Source: Competibacteraceae bacterium UBA2792
Lineage (GTDB): Bacteria; Pseudomonadota; Gammaproteobacteria; Competibacterales; Competibacteraceae
Direction: 5' to 3'
Length of the DNA: 10,468 nucleotides
NCBI GenBank assembly: GCA_002352125.1
Contig: DEHU01000141.1
Coordinates: 30,815 to 41,282 of the forward strand
In this document: positions 1 to 6,749 of the stretch, one piece after another
Layout: each line of letters begins with the position of its first letter
Numbering within the stretch: the stretch's first letter is position 1
Notes under the pieces: generated by a model
What the model saw: only the letters and a program-made list of their open reading frames with translations
What the model was told of the DNA's origin: nothing
Database searches by the model: none
Position numbers and translations under genes: made by a program

Positions 1-116
1 ATGGCTTTGCAAGCGATCACGACATCGTTGATCAACGCCGTAAAATCACCCGACACCCCCTTGAAGTGCCGTTGTTCTTCGATAATGAATTCGGTGATAG
101 TAGTACCGATAGGCAT
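1..116 (-). CDS. fbp: Fructose-1,6-bisphosphatase class I, N-terminal fragment (runs off the left edge)
   Basis: The minus strand from ATG at 116-114 reads 38 codons to the window edge without a stop. The peptide begins MPIGTTITEFIIEEQRH and continues with SGDFTALINDVVIACKA. This matches the N-terminal helix region of class I fructose-1,6-bisphosphatase (family knowledge), the gluconeogenic and Calvin-cycle enzyme that removes the 1-phosphate of fructose 1,6-bisphosphate in the cytoplasm. No catalytic residues fall inside the fragment, so the call rests on the N-terminal similarity alone. A weak purine-rich stretch (AGAGA) lies about 10 nt before the ATG. A minus-strand TATACT at 195-190 could be its -10 box, but no good -35 precedes it. 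It is divergent from the phasin-like gene. Confidence 0.82.
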   Translation of the reverse strand, partial: MPIGTTITEFIIEEQRHFKGVSGDFTALINDVVIACKA

Positions 117-238
117 TTTGGTTATCTCTAAAATTGTACGAGCCGATGCGGCACGGCGGGCGTAAAATCGCGCCGGTCGAACCGCGTACAGTATACCTAT
201 TTATCGTAAATTTTTCGTGGTTTTTAGCAAGCTTTATA

Positions 239-266
239 TTGCAACGCAGCATTTTTTTGCTATACT
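239..266 (+). promoter_or_regulatory. Sigma70-type promoter of the phasin-like gene, with a possible TGC-rich operator
   Basis: TTGCAA (239-244), a 16-nt spacer and TATACT (261-266) make a good sigma70-like promoter. It would place the transcript start near 273, about 30 nt before the phasin ATG. The -35 overlaps TTGCAACGCAGCA (239-251). This resembles, with one mismatch, the CTGC-N3/4-GCAG type site described for the PHA-responsive repressor PhaR in Paracoccus. The promoter is seen in the sequence; the PhaR link is inference. Confidence 0.55.
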
Positions 267-301
267 CGGTTTCGTCGGCGATACTGTATCGGGAGAACAC
301 C

Positions 302-649
302 ATGAACGAGACGCCCGCAACGGGTTTCGACCCGCTCAAGCCTCTGATGGCATCGATGAAGAAGACCAATCAGATGATGGTCGAGCAGACGGAAAAATGG
401 GTCGAGCTCCGCATGGATAGCTTGAGGGCTTACCTGGATTTGGGCTTGGCGCAGATCAAGGTCGCGCTCAAGGTGACCGACCCCCATAGCTTGCACGAAT
501 TCGTGGATAGCCAGTTTGCCGTGGGAAGTTTCGTCGGCCACCGAATACTCGACGATGGCCGGGCGCTCGCCGAGTGGGGAACCGATTGTTGCGGCCAAGC
601 CAACCGTCTAGCCAGAGAAAACGCGCTGCATATGCTGTTCAAATGCTAG
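302..649 (+). CDS. Phasin-family (PHA granule-associated) protein
   Basis: A 115-residue protein starting at ATG 302, preceded by GGGAG (291-295) with a 6-nt spacer. The reading frame stays open upstream, but that part translates the AT-rich promoter and is not coding. The sequence shows FDPLKPLM near residue 9, then an amphipathic helical region with EKWVELRMDSLRAYLDLGLAQIK cut across residues 31-53, a pattern typical of the phasin_2 family (PF09361). Phasins coat polyhydroxyalkanoate granules and control their size and number (family knowledge). There is no signal peptide or membrane segment. It carries three cysteines (C96, C97 and the C-terminal C115), which seems unusual for a phasin. 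No other PHA gene (phaC, phaR) lies in the window, so the link to PHA is by similarity only. The strong promoter fits an abundant structural protein. Confidence 0.72.
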   Translation: MNETPATGFDPLKPLMASMKKTNQMMVEQTEKWVELRMDSLRAYLDLGLAQIKVALKVTDPHSLHEFVDSQFAVGSFVGHRILDDGRALAEWGTDCCGQANRLARENALHMLFKC

Positions 650-779
650 CCGTATTGCGCGAAGACGAAGCACCTCATTCGAAGGATCGCTCCGTCGCGA
701 AGATATCGCTTCGAGGAGACGGCGACACGAAGTTGGCCGGCTTTGCAAGAACCGCTTTTCTGTCGTCGAGTGCATCGTT

Positions 780-1505
780 TTGATCGTTGACGGTTCTTTG
801 TGGGCGGCTGGATGCAAGGCGCTGGTGGTCGCCAGCTTCCTGACGGTGGCGACGCCAAGCCAGGCGGGTTATTTGGTTGGGATGATAGCCTTTGCCAAGG
901 GCGATTATCCGGCCGCGCTGGTGGAATGGCGTCCCCTGGCCGAACGAGGCGAAACCGAAGCGCAATTCAATTTGGGCGTACTGTACGATCGCGGCTTGGG
1001 AGTAGAGCAAGATTATGGCCAAGCCGCCAAATGGTATCGCCTCGCCGCCGAGCAAGGACACGCCAAGGCCCAGTTTAACCTGGCGGTGTTATATGCCAAC
1101 GGCTTGGGGAGCAAGCAGGATTCGGCGGAAGCTGCCCGCTGGTACCGGCAGGCAGCAACCCAAGGTCAAGTGGAAGCTCAATTCAACTTGGGCTTGCTTT
1201 ACGAAGAGGGTTCGGGAGTGCCCCAAAACTATGCCGATGCTGCGCACTGGTATCGGCTAGCCGCCGAGCAAGGACACGCCGTCGCCCAAAACAACCTGGG
1301 GATTTTGTACGCGAACGGCCAAGGAGTGCCGCGGGATTTGGCGGCTGCCTATGCGTGGTACGACGTGGCGGCGACGAACGGCAACACCAAGGCTCGCCTC
1401 AACCGCGACCGGCTCGCCGAAACGCTATCCCCCAAGCAACTTCTCGAAAGCCGGCAACTATCCGCCGAATACGCCGAACGCTATCGACTTTGGCCGGTCC
1501 CCTGA
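780..1505 (+). CDS. Secreted or periplasmic Sel1-repeat (TPR-like) protein
   Basis: A 241-residue protein. The only usable start that keeps the signal peptide is TTG at 780; no ATG or GTG lies upstream in frame, and no strong ribosome binding site is visible. Residues 7-29 form a signal peptide (hydrophobic ALVVASFLTVA, then TPSQA, likely cut after A29). A half repeat (about 41-57) is followed by four Sel1-like repeats with an exact 36-residue period, marked by AQFNL/AQNNL at 61, 97, 133 and 169 and by WY(R/D) at 85, 121, 157 and 193. A charged helical tail follows (202-241). Sel1 repeats form alpha-solenoids that bind other proteins (family knowledge); the partner and process here are unknown. 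The neighbours do not define its role: phasin upstream, convergent SirB downstream. Function beyond protein binding is not assigned. Confidence 0.85.
   Translation: MIVDGSLWAAGCKALVVASFLTVATPSQAGYLVGMIAFAKGDYPAALVEWRPLAERGETEAQFNLGVLYDRGLGVEQDYGQAAKWYRLAAEQGHAKAQFNLAVLYANGLGSKQDSAEAARWYRQAATQGQVEAQFNLGLLYEEGSGVPQNYADAAHWYRLAAEQGHAVAQNNLGILYANGQGVPRDLAAAYAWYDVAATNGNTKARLNRDRLAETLSPKQLLESRQLSAEYAERYRLWPVP
1032..1280 (+). repeat. Two-unit internal duplication within the Sel1-repeat gene
   Basis: Segments 1032-1064 and 1248-1280 match at 31 of 33 bases, including an exact 21-base identity (1044-1064 and 1260-1280). They are 216 bp apart, exactly two 36-codon repeats. In the protein, the junctions of repeats 1/2 and 3/4 share WYRLAAEQGHA, while the 2/3 junction reads WYRQAATQGQV. 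Repeats 2 and 4 share YANG. This A-B-A-B pattern suggests duplication of a two-repeat unit. Confidence 0.7.
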
Positions 1506-1510
1506 ACGCG

Positions 1511-1897
1511 TTACCACCACGACAGGAATCCTAGCGGAGAATGCGTCAAGGCAACGCTGACGATGTAACCAAACACGATCAGCGCCGCTATCCAAGCCAT
1601 TGCCCGAACCGTTTTGGTCGATCCGCGCTTGAGGGCGATGGTGCCGAGGATGACGTAAAGAACCAGCCCCAAGACTTTGGCGGTCAGCCAGTTTTGCACG
1701 AACGGATACTGGTGCAAGATCGCGACTAAGCCAAGGGCGCTCGCCAGCAATACAGCGTCGATCACGTGCGGCACGATCCGAACCCATCGCCTTTGTAAGC
1801 ATGCCGAGTCGGCTAGCATCCAGATTCCGCGCAACGCAAACAGGCAGAAACTCAGAGCGACGGTGGTGATATGAAGATGCTTGAGGGCGCTGTACAC
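1511..1897 (-). CDS. SirB-family inner membrane protein
   Basis: A 128-residue integral membrane protein. The frame is open upstream to a TTG at 1966, but I chose GTG at 1897-1895. It has a clear ribosome binding site (GGAAGG, complement of 1908-1913, 10-nt spacer) and gives the usual SirB length and beginning (YSALKHLHITTVALS). Four hydrophobic helices are visible at about residues 10-28, 44-62, 72-90 and 98-117, with the conserved LRG.WML after helix 1. SirB (PF04247) was named for an effect on Salmonella invasion-gene expression; its molecular function is not established. It is transcribed toward the Sel1-repeat gene, with only 5 bp between the two stop codons, so transcripts would have to overlap or end inside the coding regions. 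The family call is firm; the role is unknown. Confidence 0.82.
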   Translation of the reverse strand: MYSALKHLHITTVALSFCLFALRGIWMLADSACLQRRWVRIVPHVIDAVLLASALGLVAILHQYPFVQNWLTAKVLGLVLYVILGTIALKRGSTKTVRAMAWIAALIVFGYIVSVALTHSPLGFLSWW

Positions 1898-2005
1898 GAT
1901 ATATGGACCTTCCGAGCAAATTATGACGGGTTTGCCAGCAAAATCCTTTTTCGCTAGCGATTTCAAATGCGCGAAATTTTAGTATTATTTCACGCTTTGT
2001 TTGGC

Positions 2006-2026
2006 TGCCCTACGTGGGCGTTTTTT
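2006..2026 (+). terminator. Terminator-like hairpin in the rpsP leader (possible attenuator)
   Basis: GCCC (2007-2010), a 5-nt loop TACGT and GGGC (2016-2019), plus a T-G wobble (2006/2020), are followed directly by six T (2021-2026). No plus-strand gene reads into it from upstream: the nearest is the Sel1 gene, 500 bp away, beyond a minus-strand gene. It lies 33 bp before the rpsP ATG, so it may act as a leader attenuator. A possible promoter, TTTCAA (1961-1966), 16 nt, TATTAT (1983-1988), would start transcription just before the hairpin. The stem is short, so termination would be partial at best. Confidence 0.4.
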
Positions 2027-2058
2027 ATTCGGAATATTTTTGGAGGTACTCGCAACAT

Positions 2059-2313
2059 ATGGTAACCATCCGCTTGTCTCGCGGCGGCGCCAAAAAGCGT
2101 CCCTTCTACGCCGTGGTTGTGACCGATAGCCGCAATCGGCGCGACGGTCGTTATATCGAGCGCCTCGGGTTTTTCAACCCGATCGCCAGCGGCAAAGACC
2201 AACGGCTGAGCCTGAACCAAGAGCGCGTTCAGTATTGGTTGAACAACGGCGCCCAACCATCCGAGCGCGTAGTGAGCCTGATCGCGGAAACCCGCAAGCA
2301 GCAGGCTCAATAA
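2059..2313 (+). CDS. rpsP: 30S ribosomal protein S16
   Basis: An 84-residue basic protein beginning [17 protein letters not shown], with [12 protein letters not shown] at residues 30-41 and [14 protein letters not shown] further on. This is the standard bacterial S16 pattern and length. S16 binds the 5' domain of 16S rRNA early in small-subunit assembly. The start at ATG 2059 is supported by TGGAGG (2041-2046), with 12 nt to the ATG. The frame extends upstream to 2014, but that would run back into the leader hairpin. It is the first gene of the rpsP-rimM-trmD-rplS operon, 25 bp before rimM. Confidence 0.97.
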   Translation: MVTIRLSRGGAKKRPFYAVVVTDSRNRRDGRYIERLGFFNPIASGKDQRLSLNQERVQYWLNNGAQPSERVVSLIAETRKQQAQ

Positions 2314-2338
2314 CGGCTCCGAAACCGGCTCGGGCACG

Positions 2339-2839
2339 ATGTCGGACTGGGTGGTGTTGGGCCGGGTATCTGGTCTGTTTGGCGTCCAGGGTTGGGTGCG
2401 TGTGTTCTCTGATACCCAACCTCGCGACGGCATCGTCCGTTACAACCCGGTGTTTTTGAAACGCCAAGACGAATGGCAGCCGTTCGAGATCGAAACGGGC
2501 CGCGCTCACGGTTCGGGCGTGGTGTTGAAATTCGTCGGTTGCGATGATCGAGATCGGGCTGCATCTTTGCTTCAGTGCGAAATCGCCGTGCGGCGCGAGC
2601 AGTTACCGCCTCCAGAGCCCGGCGAATATTACTGGGCGGATTTGGAGGGGATGCAAGTGGTTACGCTGGACGGCGTGGAATTGGGGAGGATCGATTCCCT
2701 GTTCGCGACCGGCGCCAACGACGTGATGATCGTGCGCGGAGAACGGAAGCGGCTCGTGCCTTTCATTCGAGGCAGCGTGATCGCCGAAATCGACCTCGCG
2801 AGGCGCTTGGTGCGGGTCGATTGGGATCCGGACTTTTAG
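2339..2839 (+). CDS. rimM: 16S rRNA processing protein / ribosome maturation factor RimM
   Basis: A 166-residue protein, slightly shorter than E. coli RimM. RimM binds S19 and helps mature the 3' head domain of the 30S subunit (family knowledge). The N-terminal RimM domain (about 5-88) begins [20 protein letters not shown]. The C-terminal PRC-barrel (about 95-165) shows [21 protein letters not shown] (125-132) and LVPFI (139-143). The start at ATG 2339 has only a weak CGGG upstream, so translation may be coupled to rpsP, which ends 25 bp before. trmD starts 65 bp after the stop. Identity is firm from motifs plus operon position. Confidence 0.96.
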   Translation: MSDWVVLGRVSGLFGVQGWVRVFSDTQPRDGIVRYNPVFLKRQDEWQPFEIETGRAHGSGVVLKFVGCDDRDRAASLLQCEIAVRREQLPPPEPGEYYWADLEGMQVVTLDGVELGRIDSLFATGANDVMIVRGERKRLVPFIRGSVIAEIDLARRLVRVDWDPDF

Positions 2840-2904
2840 CTCTCCTCGCTATTTCGGGCAGAGAAGTCTGGCGATTAGAGCATTTTGAAAGCAGGAACGC
2901 CGTC

Positions 2905-3696
2905 GTGCGCGTAGACGTGGTGACTTTGTTTCCCGAGATGGTCGAAACGCTGCTGCGGTTTGGCGTAACCGGCCGGGCAGTCGAACGCGGCTTGCTGGCA
3001 GTGGCCACCTGGGACCCGCGCGACGACACCCACAACCGGCATCGTACCGTGGATGATCGGCCCTACGGCGGCGGACCGGGCATGGTGATGAAAGTACAAC
3101 CGCTGCGCGATACGCTGCACCGGGCGCGGCGAGCGGCAGAACCGCGCGGCAGGACGATTCATCTGAGTCCCCAAGGCCGGCCGCTAAACCAGAACGGTGC
3201 GCGAGAATTGGCGCAAGCAGAGCGATTGATTTTGCTGGCCGGTCGATACGAAGGGATCGACGAGCGATTGATCGAGGCCGAAATCGACGAAGAATGGTCC
3301 ATCGGCGATTACGTGCTCAGCGGCGGCGAACTGGCGGCGCTGGTGCTGATCGATGCCGTAGCTCGGTTATTGCCGGGGGCGCTGAACGACGACGAGTCGG
3401 CCCAACAGGATTCGTTCACGGACGGCCTGCTGGATTGCCCGCACTACACGCGTCCCGAAGAAATCGATGGACGGCGGGTACCGGCCGTGTTGCTGAGCGG
3501 CGACCACGCCGCCATCGCCCGCTGGCGCCGACGCGAAGCGCTGGGCCGAACTTGGCTGCGACGGCCCGAGCTGTTGGCGCTGCGATCGCTGGATGCCGCC
3601 GAACAAGCATTATTGAACGAGTTTATTCGCGAACACCAAGAGAAAACGGAGAACGCCGGCCTCGCCGGGGATCTCGCGGAGCAACGTGGAGCGTAG
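2905..3696 (+). CDS. trmD: tRNA (guanine-N1)-methyltransferase TrmD
   Basis: A 263-residue SPOUT-class enzyme that uses S-adenosylmethionine to make m1G37 in tRNAs with G36, preventing +1 frameshifts. The start is GTG at 2905 (AGGA at 2893-2896, 8-nt spacer), which gives [12 protein letters not shown], the family N-terminus. The frame is open much further upstream through rimM, but that is not coding. Visible motifs are [10 protein letters not shown] (53-62), LSPQG (87-91), [10 protein letters not shown] (113-122) and [11 protein letters not shown] (132-142), which form the trefoil-knot cofactor site. SFTDG carries D173, corresponding to the catalytic Asp of E. coli TrmD. Length is close to E. 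coli (255), with a slightly longer charged tail. rplS starts 4 bp after the stop. Confidence 0.97.
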   Translation: MRVDVVTLFPEMVETLLRFGVTGRAVERGLLAVATWDPRDDTHNRHRTVDDRPYGGGPGMVMKVQPLRDTLHRARRAAEPRGRTIHLSPQGRPLNQNGARELAQAERLILLAGRYEGIDERLIEAEIDEEWSIGDYVLSGGELAALVLIDAVARLLPGALNDDESAQQDSFTDGLLDCPHYTRPEEIDGRRVPAVLLSGDHAAIARWRRREALGRTWLRRPELLALRSLDAAEQALLNEFIREHQEKTENAGLAGDLAEQRGA

Positions 3697-3700
3697 TGTC

Positions 3701-4048
3701 ATGAGCAAACTGATCGAAGAATTTGAACGAGCACAAATGAATCGCGAAATCCCGGTTTTTGGTCCGGGCGATACCGTGATAGTACGAGTCAAGGTGAAGG
3801 AAGGTAGCCGCGAACGGTTGCAGGCTTTCGAGGGTATCGTGATCGCCAAGCGCAACCGGGGGCTGAATTCGGCGTTCACCGTGCGCAAGATTTCTCACGG
3901 CGAGGGCGTAGAACGGGTCTTCCAGACCTACAGTCCAGCGATCTCCGATATCACCGTCAAACGCCGGGGCGATGTGCGCCGCGCCAAGCTGTATTACCTG
4001 CGTGGCCTGGAAGGCAAAGCAGCCCGCATCAAGGAGAAGCTGTCTTAA
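3701..4048 (+). CDS. rplS: 50S ribosomal protein L19
   Basis: A 115-residue protein, the same length as E. coli L19. It shows [22 protein letters not shown] cut across residues 20-41, the conserved [20 protein letters not shown] region, [13 protein letters not shown] and [16 protein letters not shown]19 sits at the 30S-50S interface and takes part in an intersubunit bridge (family knowledge). The start is ATG 3701, with GGAG (3688-3691) inside the end of trmD and a 9-nt spacer. Only 4 bp separate it from trmD, so the two are co-transcribed. It is the last gene of the operon, followed 27 bp later by a strong intrinsic terminator. Confidence 0.97.
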   Translation: MSKLIEEFERAQMNREIPVFGPGDTVIVRVKVKEGSRERLQAFEGIVIAKRNRGLNSAFTVRKISHGEGVERVFQTYSPAISDITVKRRGDVRRAKLYYLRGLEGKAARIKEKLS

Positions 4049-4075
4049 AGTTCGGCGATATGGTCTCGCGACGAG

Positions 4076-4102
4076 GGCGATCATTGCCAGATCGCCTTTT
4101 TT
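4076..4102 (+). terminator. Rho-independent terminator of the rpsP-rimM-trmD-rplS operon
   Basis: A perfect 7-bp stem, GGCGATC (4076-4082) and GATCGCC (4090-4096), with a 7-nt loop is followed at once by six T (4097-4102) and then GTTTG. It lies 27 bp after the rplS stop. Confidence 0.92.
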
Positions 4103-4104
4103 GT

Positions 4105-4132
4105 TTGAAGACCTCATCGCTGTGCCTAACAT
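4105..4132 (+). promoter_or_regulatory. Putative cysQ promoter
   Basis: TTGAAG (4105-4110), a 16-nt spacer and TAACAT (4127-4132) each match the sigma70 consensus at 4 of 6 positions. This lies immediately downstream of the rplS terminator and about 58 bp before the cysQ ATG. It is the only promoter-like pair I see in the gap, and cysQ needs a start here if the terminator works. Confidence 0.4.
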
Positions 4133-4190
4133 TCCCCTAGCCCTTCAAAAAAGGGACCGAGGAGAAGGCATTTTCCATTAGAGAAGCGAC

Positions 4191-5006
4191 ATGCACGACC
4201 AATGGGCAAACTGGTTAGATCCAGTTCGGGCGCTGGCGGCGGAAGCCAGCGAGCGAATTCTGGAAATCTACGCCACGGCGTTCGGAGTCACCGCCAAGGA
4301 CGACGACAGTCCGCTGACCGCCGCCGATCTGGCCGCGCATCACGCCATTCTCGCCGGCCTGCGACAATTGACCCCGACTATCCCTATCCTGTCGGAAGAA
4401 TCGGCGACTATCCCGTTCGCCGAGCGTTCGCGGTGGCAGCGTTATTGGCTGGTGGACCCGCTGGACGGCACTAAAGAATTCGTGCAGCGCAACGGTCAAT
4501 TCACCGTCAACATCGCCCTGATCGAGGGAAACGAACCGGTTCTTGGCGTCGTGCGAGTACCGGTGACCGGCGTCTGTTATTTCGCCGCCCGGGGCCGCGG
4601 GGCATTTCGCGATAACCCAGGCCAACCGCTACAGTCGATTGCGGTCGCACCGTTGCGGCCCGGCGAGCCGGTGCGCGTGGTGGGGAGCCGGTCACACGGT
4701 GGACCGGCTTTGCAGGCGTTCGTCGCCAAACTGGGCGCGCACGAGCTGGTCACCATCGGCAGCTCGCTCAAGTTCTGCCAGGTGGCGGAAGGATCGGCGG
4801 ATGTCTATCCGCGCCTCGGCCCGACCTCGGAATGGGACACCGCCGCCGCGCAAGCCATCGTCGAGGTCGCGGGCGGCCGGGTGGTCTCGGCGGAGACCGG
4901 CGAGCCACTGCGCTACAACACCCGCGAATCGCTGTTAAACCCGCATTTTATCGTTTACGGCGACGGTGGCCGCAACTGGTTGAGCTACGTTCCGCGCCAA
5001 GATTAA
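4191..5006 (+). CDS. cysQ: 3'(2'),5'-bisphosphate nucleotidase CysQ
   Basis: A 271-residue member of the inositol-monophosphatase superfamily. CysQ hydrolyses 3'-phosphoadenosine 5'-phosphate (PAP) to AMP, removing an inhibitor formed during sulfate assimilation (family knowledge). Visible Mg-binding motifs are SEES (68-71), DPLDGT (D89, D92) and WDTAAAQAIVEVAGG with D216. SPLTAADLAAH (40-50) and the GQFTVNIALI stretch are typical of CysQ rather than SuhB. It is about 25 residues longer than E. coli CysQ, mostly at the C-terminus. The start is ATG 4191, with GAGAAG close upstream. A small CCCTT/AAGGG hairpin (4141-4155) lies in the leader. ogt follows 50 bp later in the same direction, and the two may be co-transcribed. 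No other sulfur gene is present. Confidence 0.92.
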   Translation: MHDQWANWLDPVRALAAEASERILEIYATAFGVTAKDDDSPLTAADLAAHHAILAGLRQLTPTIPILSEESATIPFAERSRWQRYWLVDPLDGTKEFVQRNGQFTVNIALIEGNEPVLGVVRVPVTGVCYFAARGRGAFRDNPGQPLQSIAVAPLRPGEPVRVVGSRSHGGPALQAFVAKLGAHELVTIGSSLKFCQVAEGSADVYPRLGPTSEWDTAAAQAIVEVAGGRVVSAETGEPLRYNTRESLLNPHFIVYGDGGRNWLSYVPRQD

Positions 5007-5056
5007 AAGTCTCTCCCCCGCTCCGTTCGAGACGGCTGGGAAACGAGGGTGGTTTT

Positions 5057-5560
5057 ATGGCGACAGCGAACGACTATCGGGCCGTGATCACCACGCCGCT
5101 CGGCAGGATAGGTATCCGCATGACCGGCGAAGCGGTGAGCGCGCTGGATTATCTATCCGCCGACGCGCCCGAACGCGGACCGGCGGATACCGCAACCCGG
5201 GCGGTGATCGAGCAATTGGAGGCGTATTTCCGCGATCCCCACCATCGGTTTACGGTACCGCTGACGCTGGCCGGGTCGGCATTCCAGCAACGGGTATGGG
5301 CCGCTTTGCAAACCATCCCGACGGGAACCGTGTTGACCTACGGCCAACTGGCGCGGCAGCTCGACACCGCCGCTCGCGCCATCGGTGGCGCTTGCCGGAG
5401 CAACCCCGTACCGATCCTGGTTCCCTGCCATCGAGTGGTGGCTCGGCAAGGTCTGGGCGGCTATGCCGGCGAAGTCGGTGGCGACCCGTTGGAGATCAAA
5501 CACTGGCTATTGCGGCACGAGGGTGTAACCGTAGAACGCGCGCACCGAAAGCTCGCATAA
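5057..5560 (+). CDS. ogt: Methylated-DNA--[protein]-cysteine S-methyltransferase (Ogt/AGT type)
   Basis: A 167-residue suicide DNA-repair protein that transfers alkyl groups from O6-alkylguanine to its own cysteine. The C-terminal domain shows FQQRVWAALQTIPTGTVLTY (76-95), the helix-turn-helix region ending in the Asn of RSNP, the active-site motif PCHRV (123-127) with acceptor C124, and GGYAG...EIKHWLLRHEG. The N-terminal domain (about 1-70) is short, and no AraC-like DNA-binding region is present, so this is the Ogt/AGT type rather than Ada. The start is ATG 5057, with GAGGGTGG just upstream (5045-5052). The frame is open further upstream over the cysQ end but lacks support there. It is convergent with nadA across a 76-bp gap with two stem-loops. 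Confidence 0.94.
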   Translation: MATANDYRAVITTPLGRIGIRMTGEAVSALDYLSADAPERGPADTATRAVIEQLEAYFRDPHHRFTVPLTLAGSAFQQRVWAALQTIPTGTVLTYGQLARQLDTAARAIGGACRSNPVPILVPCHRVVARQGLGGYAGEVGGDPLEIKHWLLRHEGVTVERAHRKLA

Positions 5561-5564
5561 CGCG

Positions 5565-5618
5565 GCCGCACCAACACTCCGCTGCGGCTGGCCGGCGTCG
5601 CCAACTCCATCGCCGGCC
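5565..5618. other. Two tandem GC-rich stem-loops between convergent ogt and nadA
   Basis: Stem 1 is GCCGCA (5565-5570) with TGCGGC (5583-5588), loop 12 nt. Stem 2 is GGCCGGCG (5590-5597) with CGCCGGCC (5611-5618), loop 13 nt, both arms perfect. They fill most of the 76-bp gap between the stop codons of ogt and nadA. Neither strand has a T-run after them, so they are not classic intrinsic terminators. They may protect mRNA 3' ends, help Rho-dependent ending of the facing transcripts, or be copies of a repetitive extragenic palindrome. Confidence 0.55.
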
Positions 5619-5636
5619 CCCCGTCAAAGCAACCTC

Positions 5637-6719
5637 TCACGCGTCGTTATTGCCCAGCACGACCCGTTTGCGCTGTTTGGCAAATTCGAGCAGCCGGCGA
5701 ATCGGCTGCACCGCCCGCTCGCGTACCGTTTCGTCGATGAGGATTTCGTTGGCGCCAGTTTCCAGCACTTGCGCGAGGTTGCGCAGACCGTTCATCGCCA
5801 TCCACGGACAATGCGCACAACTGACGCAGGTCGCACCCTTGCCGGCGATGGGCGCCTCCAAAAAGACCTTGTCCGGCGCGACCTGCTGCATCTTGTGGAA
5901 CAGGCCGTTGTCGGTGGCCACGATAAATTTCTTCGCCGGCAATTTTCGCACGGCCTCGACCAGCCCCGTGGTCGAACCCACCACATCGGCTTGCGCGATC
6001 ACATCCAGCGGCGACTCCGGGTGGACTAGCACCTTGGCGTCGGGATGTTCGGCGCGCAGCCTCTTCAATGCATCGGCTTTGAACGCCTCGTGCACCACGC
6101 AAGCCGCGCTCCACAGCAGCATGTCCACCCCGGTTTCGCGCTGGACGTAAGCGCCCAAGTGCCGATCCGGCGCCCAGATCAGCTTTTCGCCGCGCTCCGC
6201 CAAATGGCGCACCAGCTCCAGCGCGATACCCGACGTCACCACCCAGTCGGAACGAGCCTTCACCGCTGCGCTGGTGTTGGCGTAGACCACTACCGTCCGG
6301 TCGGGATGCTGGTCGCAGAACGCGGCGAACTCATCGGCCGGACAGCCCAAATCCAGCGAACATTCGGCGTGGAGATCGGGCATGAGCACTCGCTTCTCGG
6401 GATTGAGAATCTTGGCCGTTTCGCCCATGAACCGCACTCCAGCCACGACCAAAGTGCGCGATTTGCACTCGGTGCCGAAGCGAGCCATATCCAGCGAATC
6501 CGAGACGTAGCCACCGGTGGCCTCGGCCAGTTCCTGCAATTCGGGCGAGGTGTAGTAATGGGCGACCAGCGTAGCGTCTTGCTCGACCAACAGGCGTTGA
6601 ATGCGCGCAACCAGGCTTGCCCGCTCGGAGGCGTCCAGCATTTCGATCACGGTGGGCGGCACTTGCAGGGGCGATAGGCGACGATCCTTCTCGACGATCT
6701 CGGAAACGACTGCGTTCAT
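5637..6719 (-). CDS. nadA: Quinolinate synthase A
   Basis: A 360-residue [4Fe-4S] enzyme that condenses iminoaspartate with dihydroxyacetone phosphate to quinolinate, the second step of de novo NAD synthesis. Three cluster cysteines are visible: C120 in [10 protein letters not shown]207 in [10 protein letters not shown], and C304 in CVSCAHCPW. They sit at a constant +7 offset from C113, C200 and C297 of E. coli NadA. The CxxCxxC triplet (C298, C301, C304) is intact. [13 protein letters not shown] (53-65), [14 protein letters not shown] and HPESP are also family motifs. The start is ATG 6719, with GGAG and a 7-nt spacer, directly after a strong hairpin. It lies 30 bp downstream of the nrtR-like gene in the same direction, which implies co-transcription. 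nadB and nadC are not in the window. Confidence 0.97.
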   Translation of the reverse strand: MNAVVSEIVEKDRRLSPLQVPPTVIEMLDASERASLVARIQRLLVEQDATLVAHYYTSPELQELAEATGGYVSDSLDMARFGTECKSRTLVVAGVRFMGETAKILNPEKRVLMPDLHAECSLDLGCPADEFAAFCDQHPDRTVVVYANTSAAVKARSDWVVTSGIALELVRHLAERGEKLIWAPDRHLGAYVQRETGVDMLLWSAACVVHEAFKADALKRLRAEHPDAKVLVHPESPLDVIAQADVVGSTTGLVEAVRKLPAKKFIVATDNGLFHKMQQVAPDKVFLEAPIAGKGATCVSCAHCPWMAMNGLRNLAQVLETGANEILIDETVRERAVQPIRRLLEFAKQRKRVVLGNNDA

Positions 6720-6730
6720 AATTGTTCTCC

Positions 6731-6749
6731 CGCGACCGGCTCGGTCGCG
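6731..6749 (-). promoter_or_regulatory. Intercistronic hairpin abutting the nadA ribosome binding site
   Basis: CGCGACCG (6731-6738) and CGGTCGCG (6742-6749) form a perfect 8-bp GC-rich stem with a 3-nt loop. It begins right after the nrtR-like stop codon (6752-6750). On the mRNA the stem is followed with no gap by GGAG (6730-6727), the nadA ribosome binding site. There is no U-tract, so it is unlikely to terminate. It could set nadA translation, couple it to the upstream gene, or protect a processed nadA mRNA end. Confidence 0.55.

Noticed and set aside
134..301. Upstream extension of the phasin frame, which would add a hydrophobic, membrane-like N-terminus
   Set aside because: It translates the AT-rich promoter region (TTGCAA/TATACT). 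The ATG at 302 has a proper binding site, and family similarity begins there.
650..779. Terminator after the phasin gene
   Set aside because: Short stems such as CGAAG/CTTCG are present, but no T-run follows them, and no convincing promoter for the next gene was seen in this gap either.
2575..2904. Long upstream extension of the trmD frame
   Set aside because: It lies in another frame of rimM. The GTG at 2905 has a binding site and gives the exact TrmD N-terminus.
5296..6150. A 284-codon plus-strand open frame
   Set aside because: It lies antisense to nadA and out of frame within ogt, is rich in Arg/Ser/Pro, and resembles no family I recognise. It is a shadow of GC-rich coding sequence.
6045..6677. 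A 210-codon plus-strand open frame opposite nadA
   Set aside because: nadA is certain on the other strand with all cluster cysteines; no start signal or family support exists for this frame.
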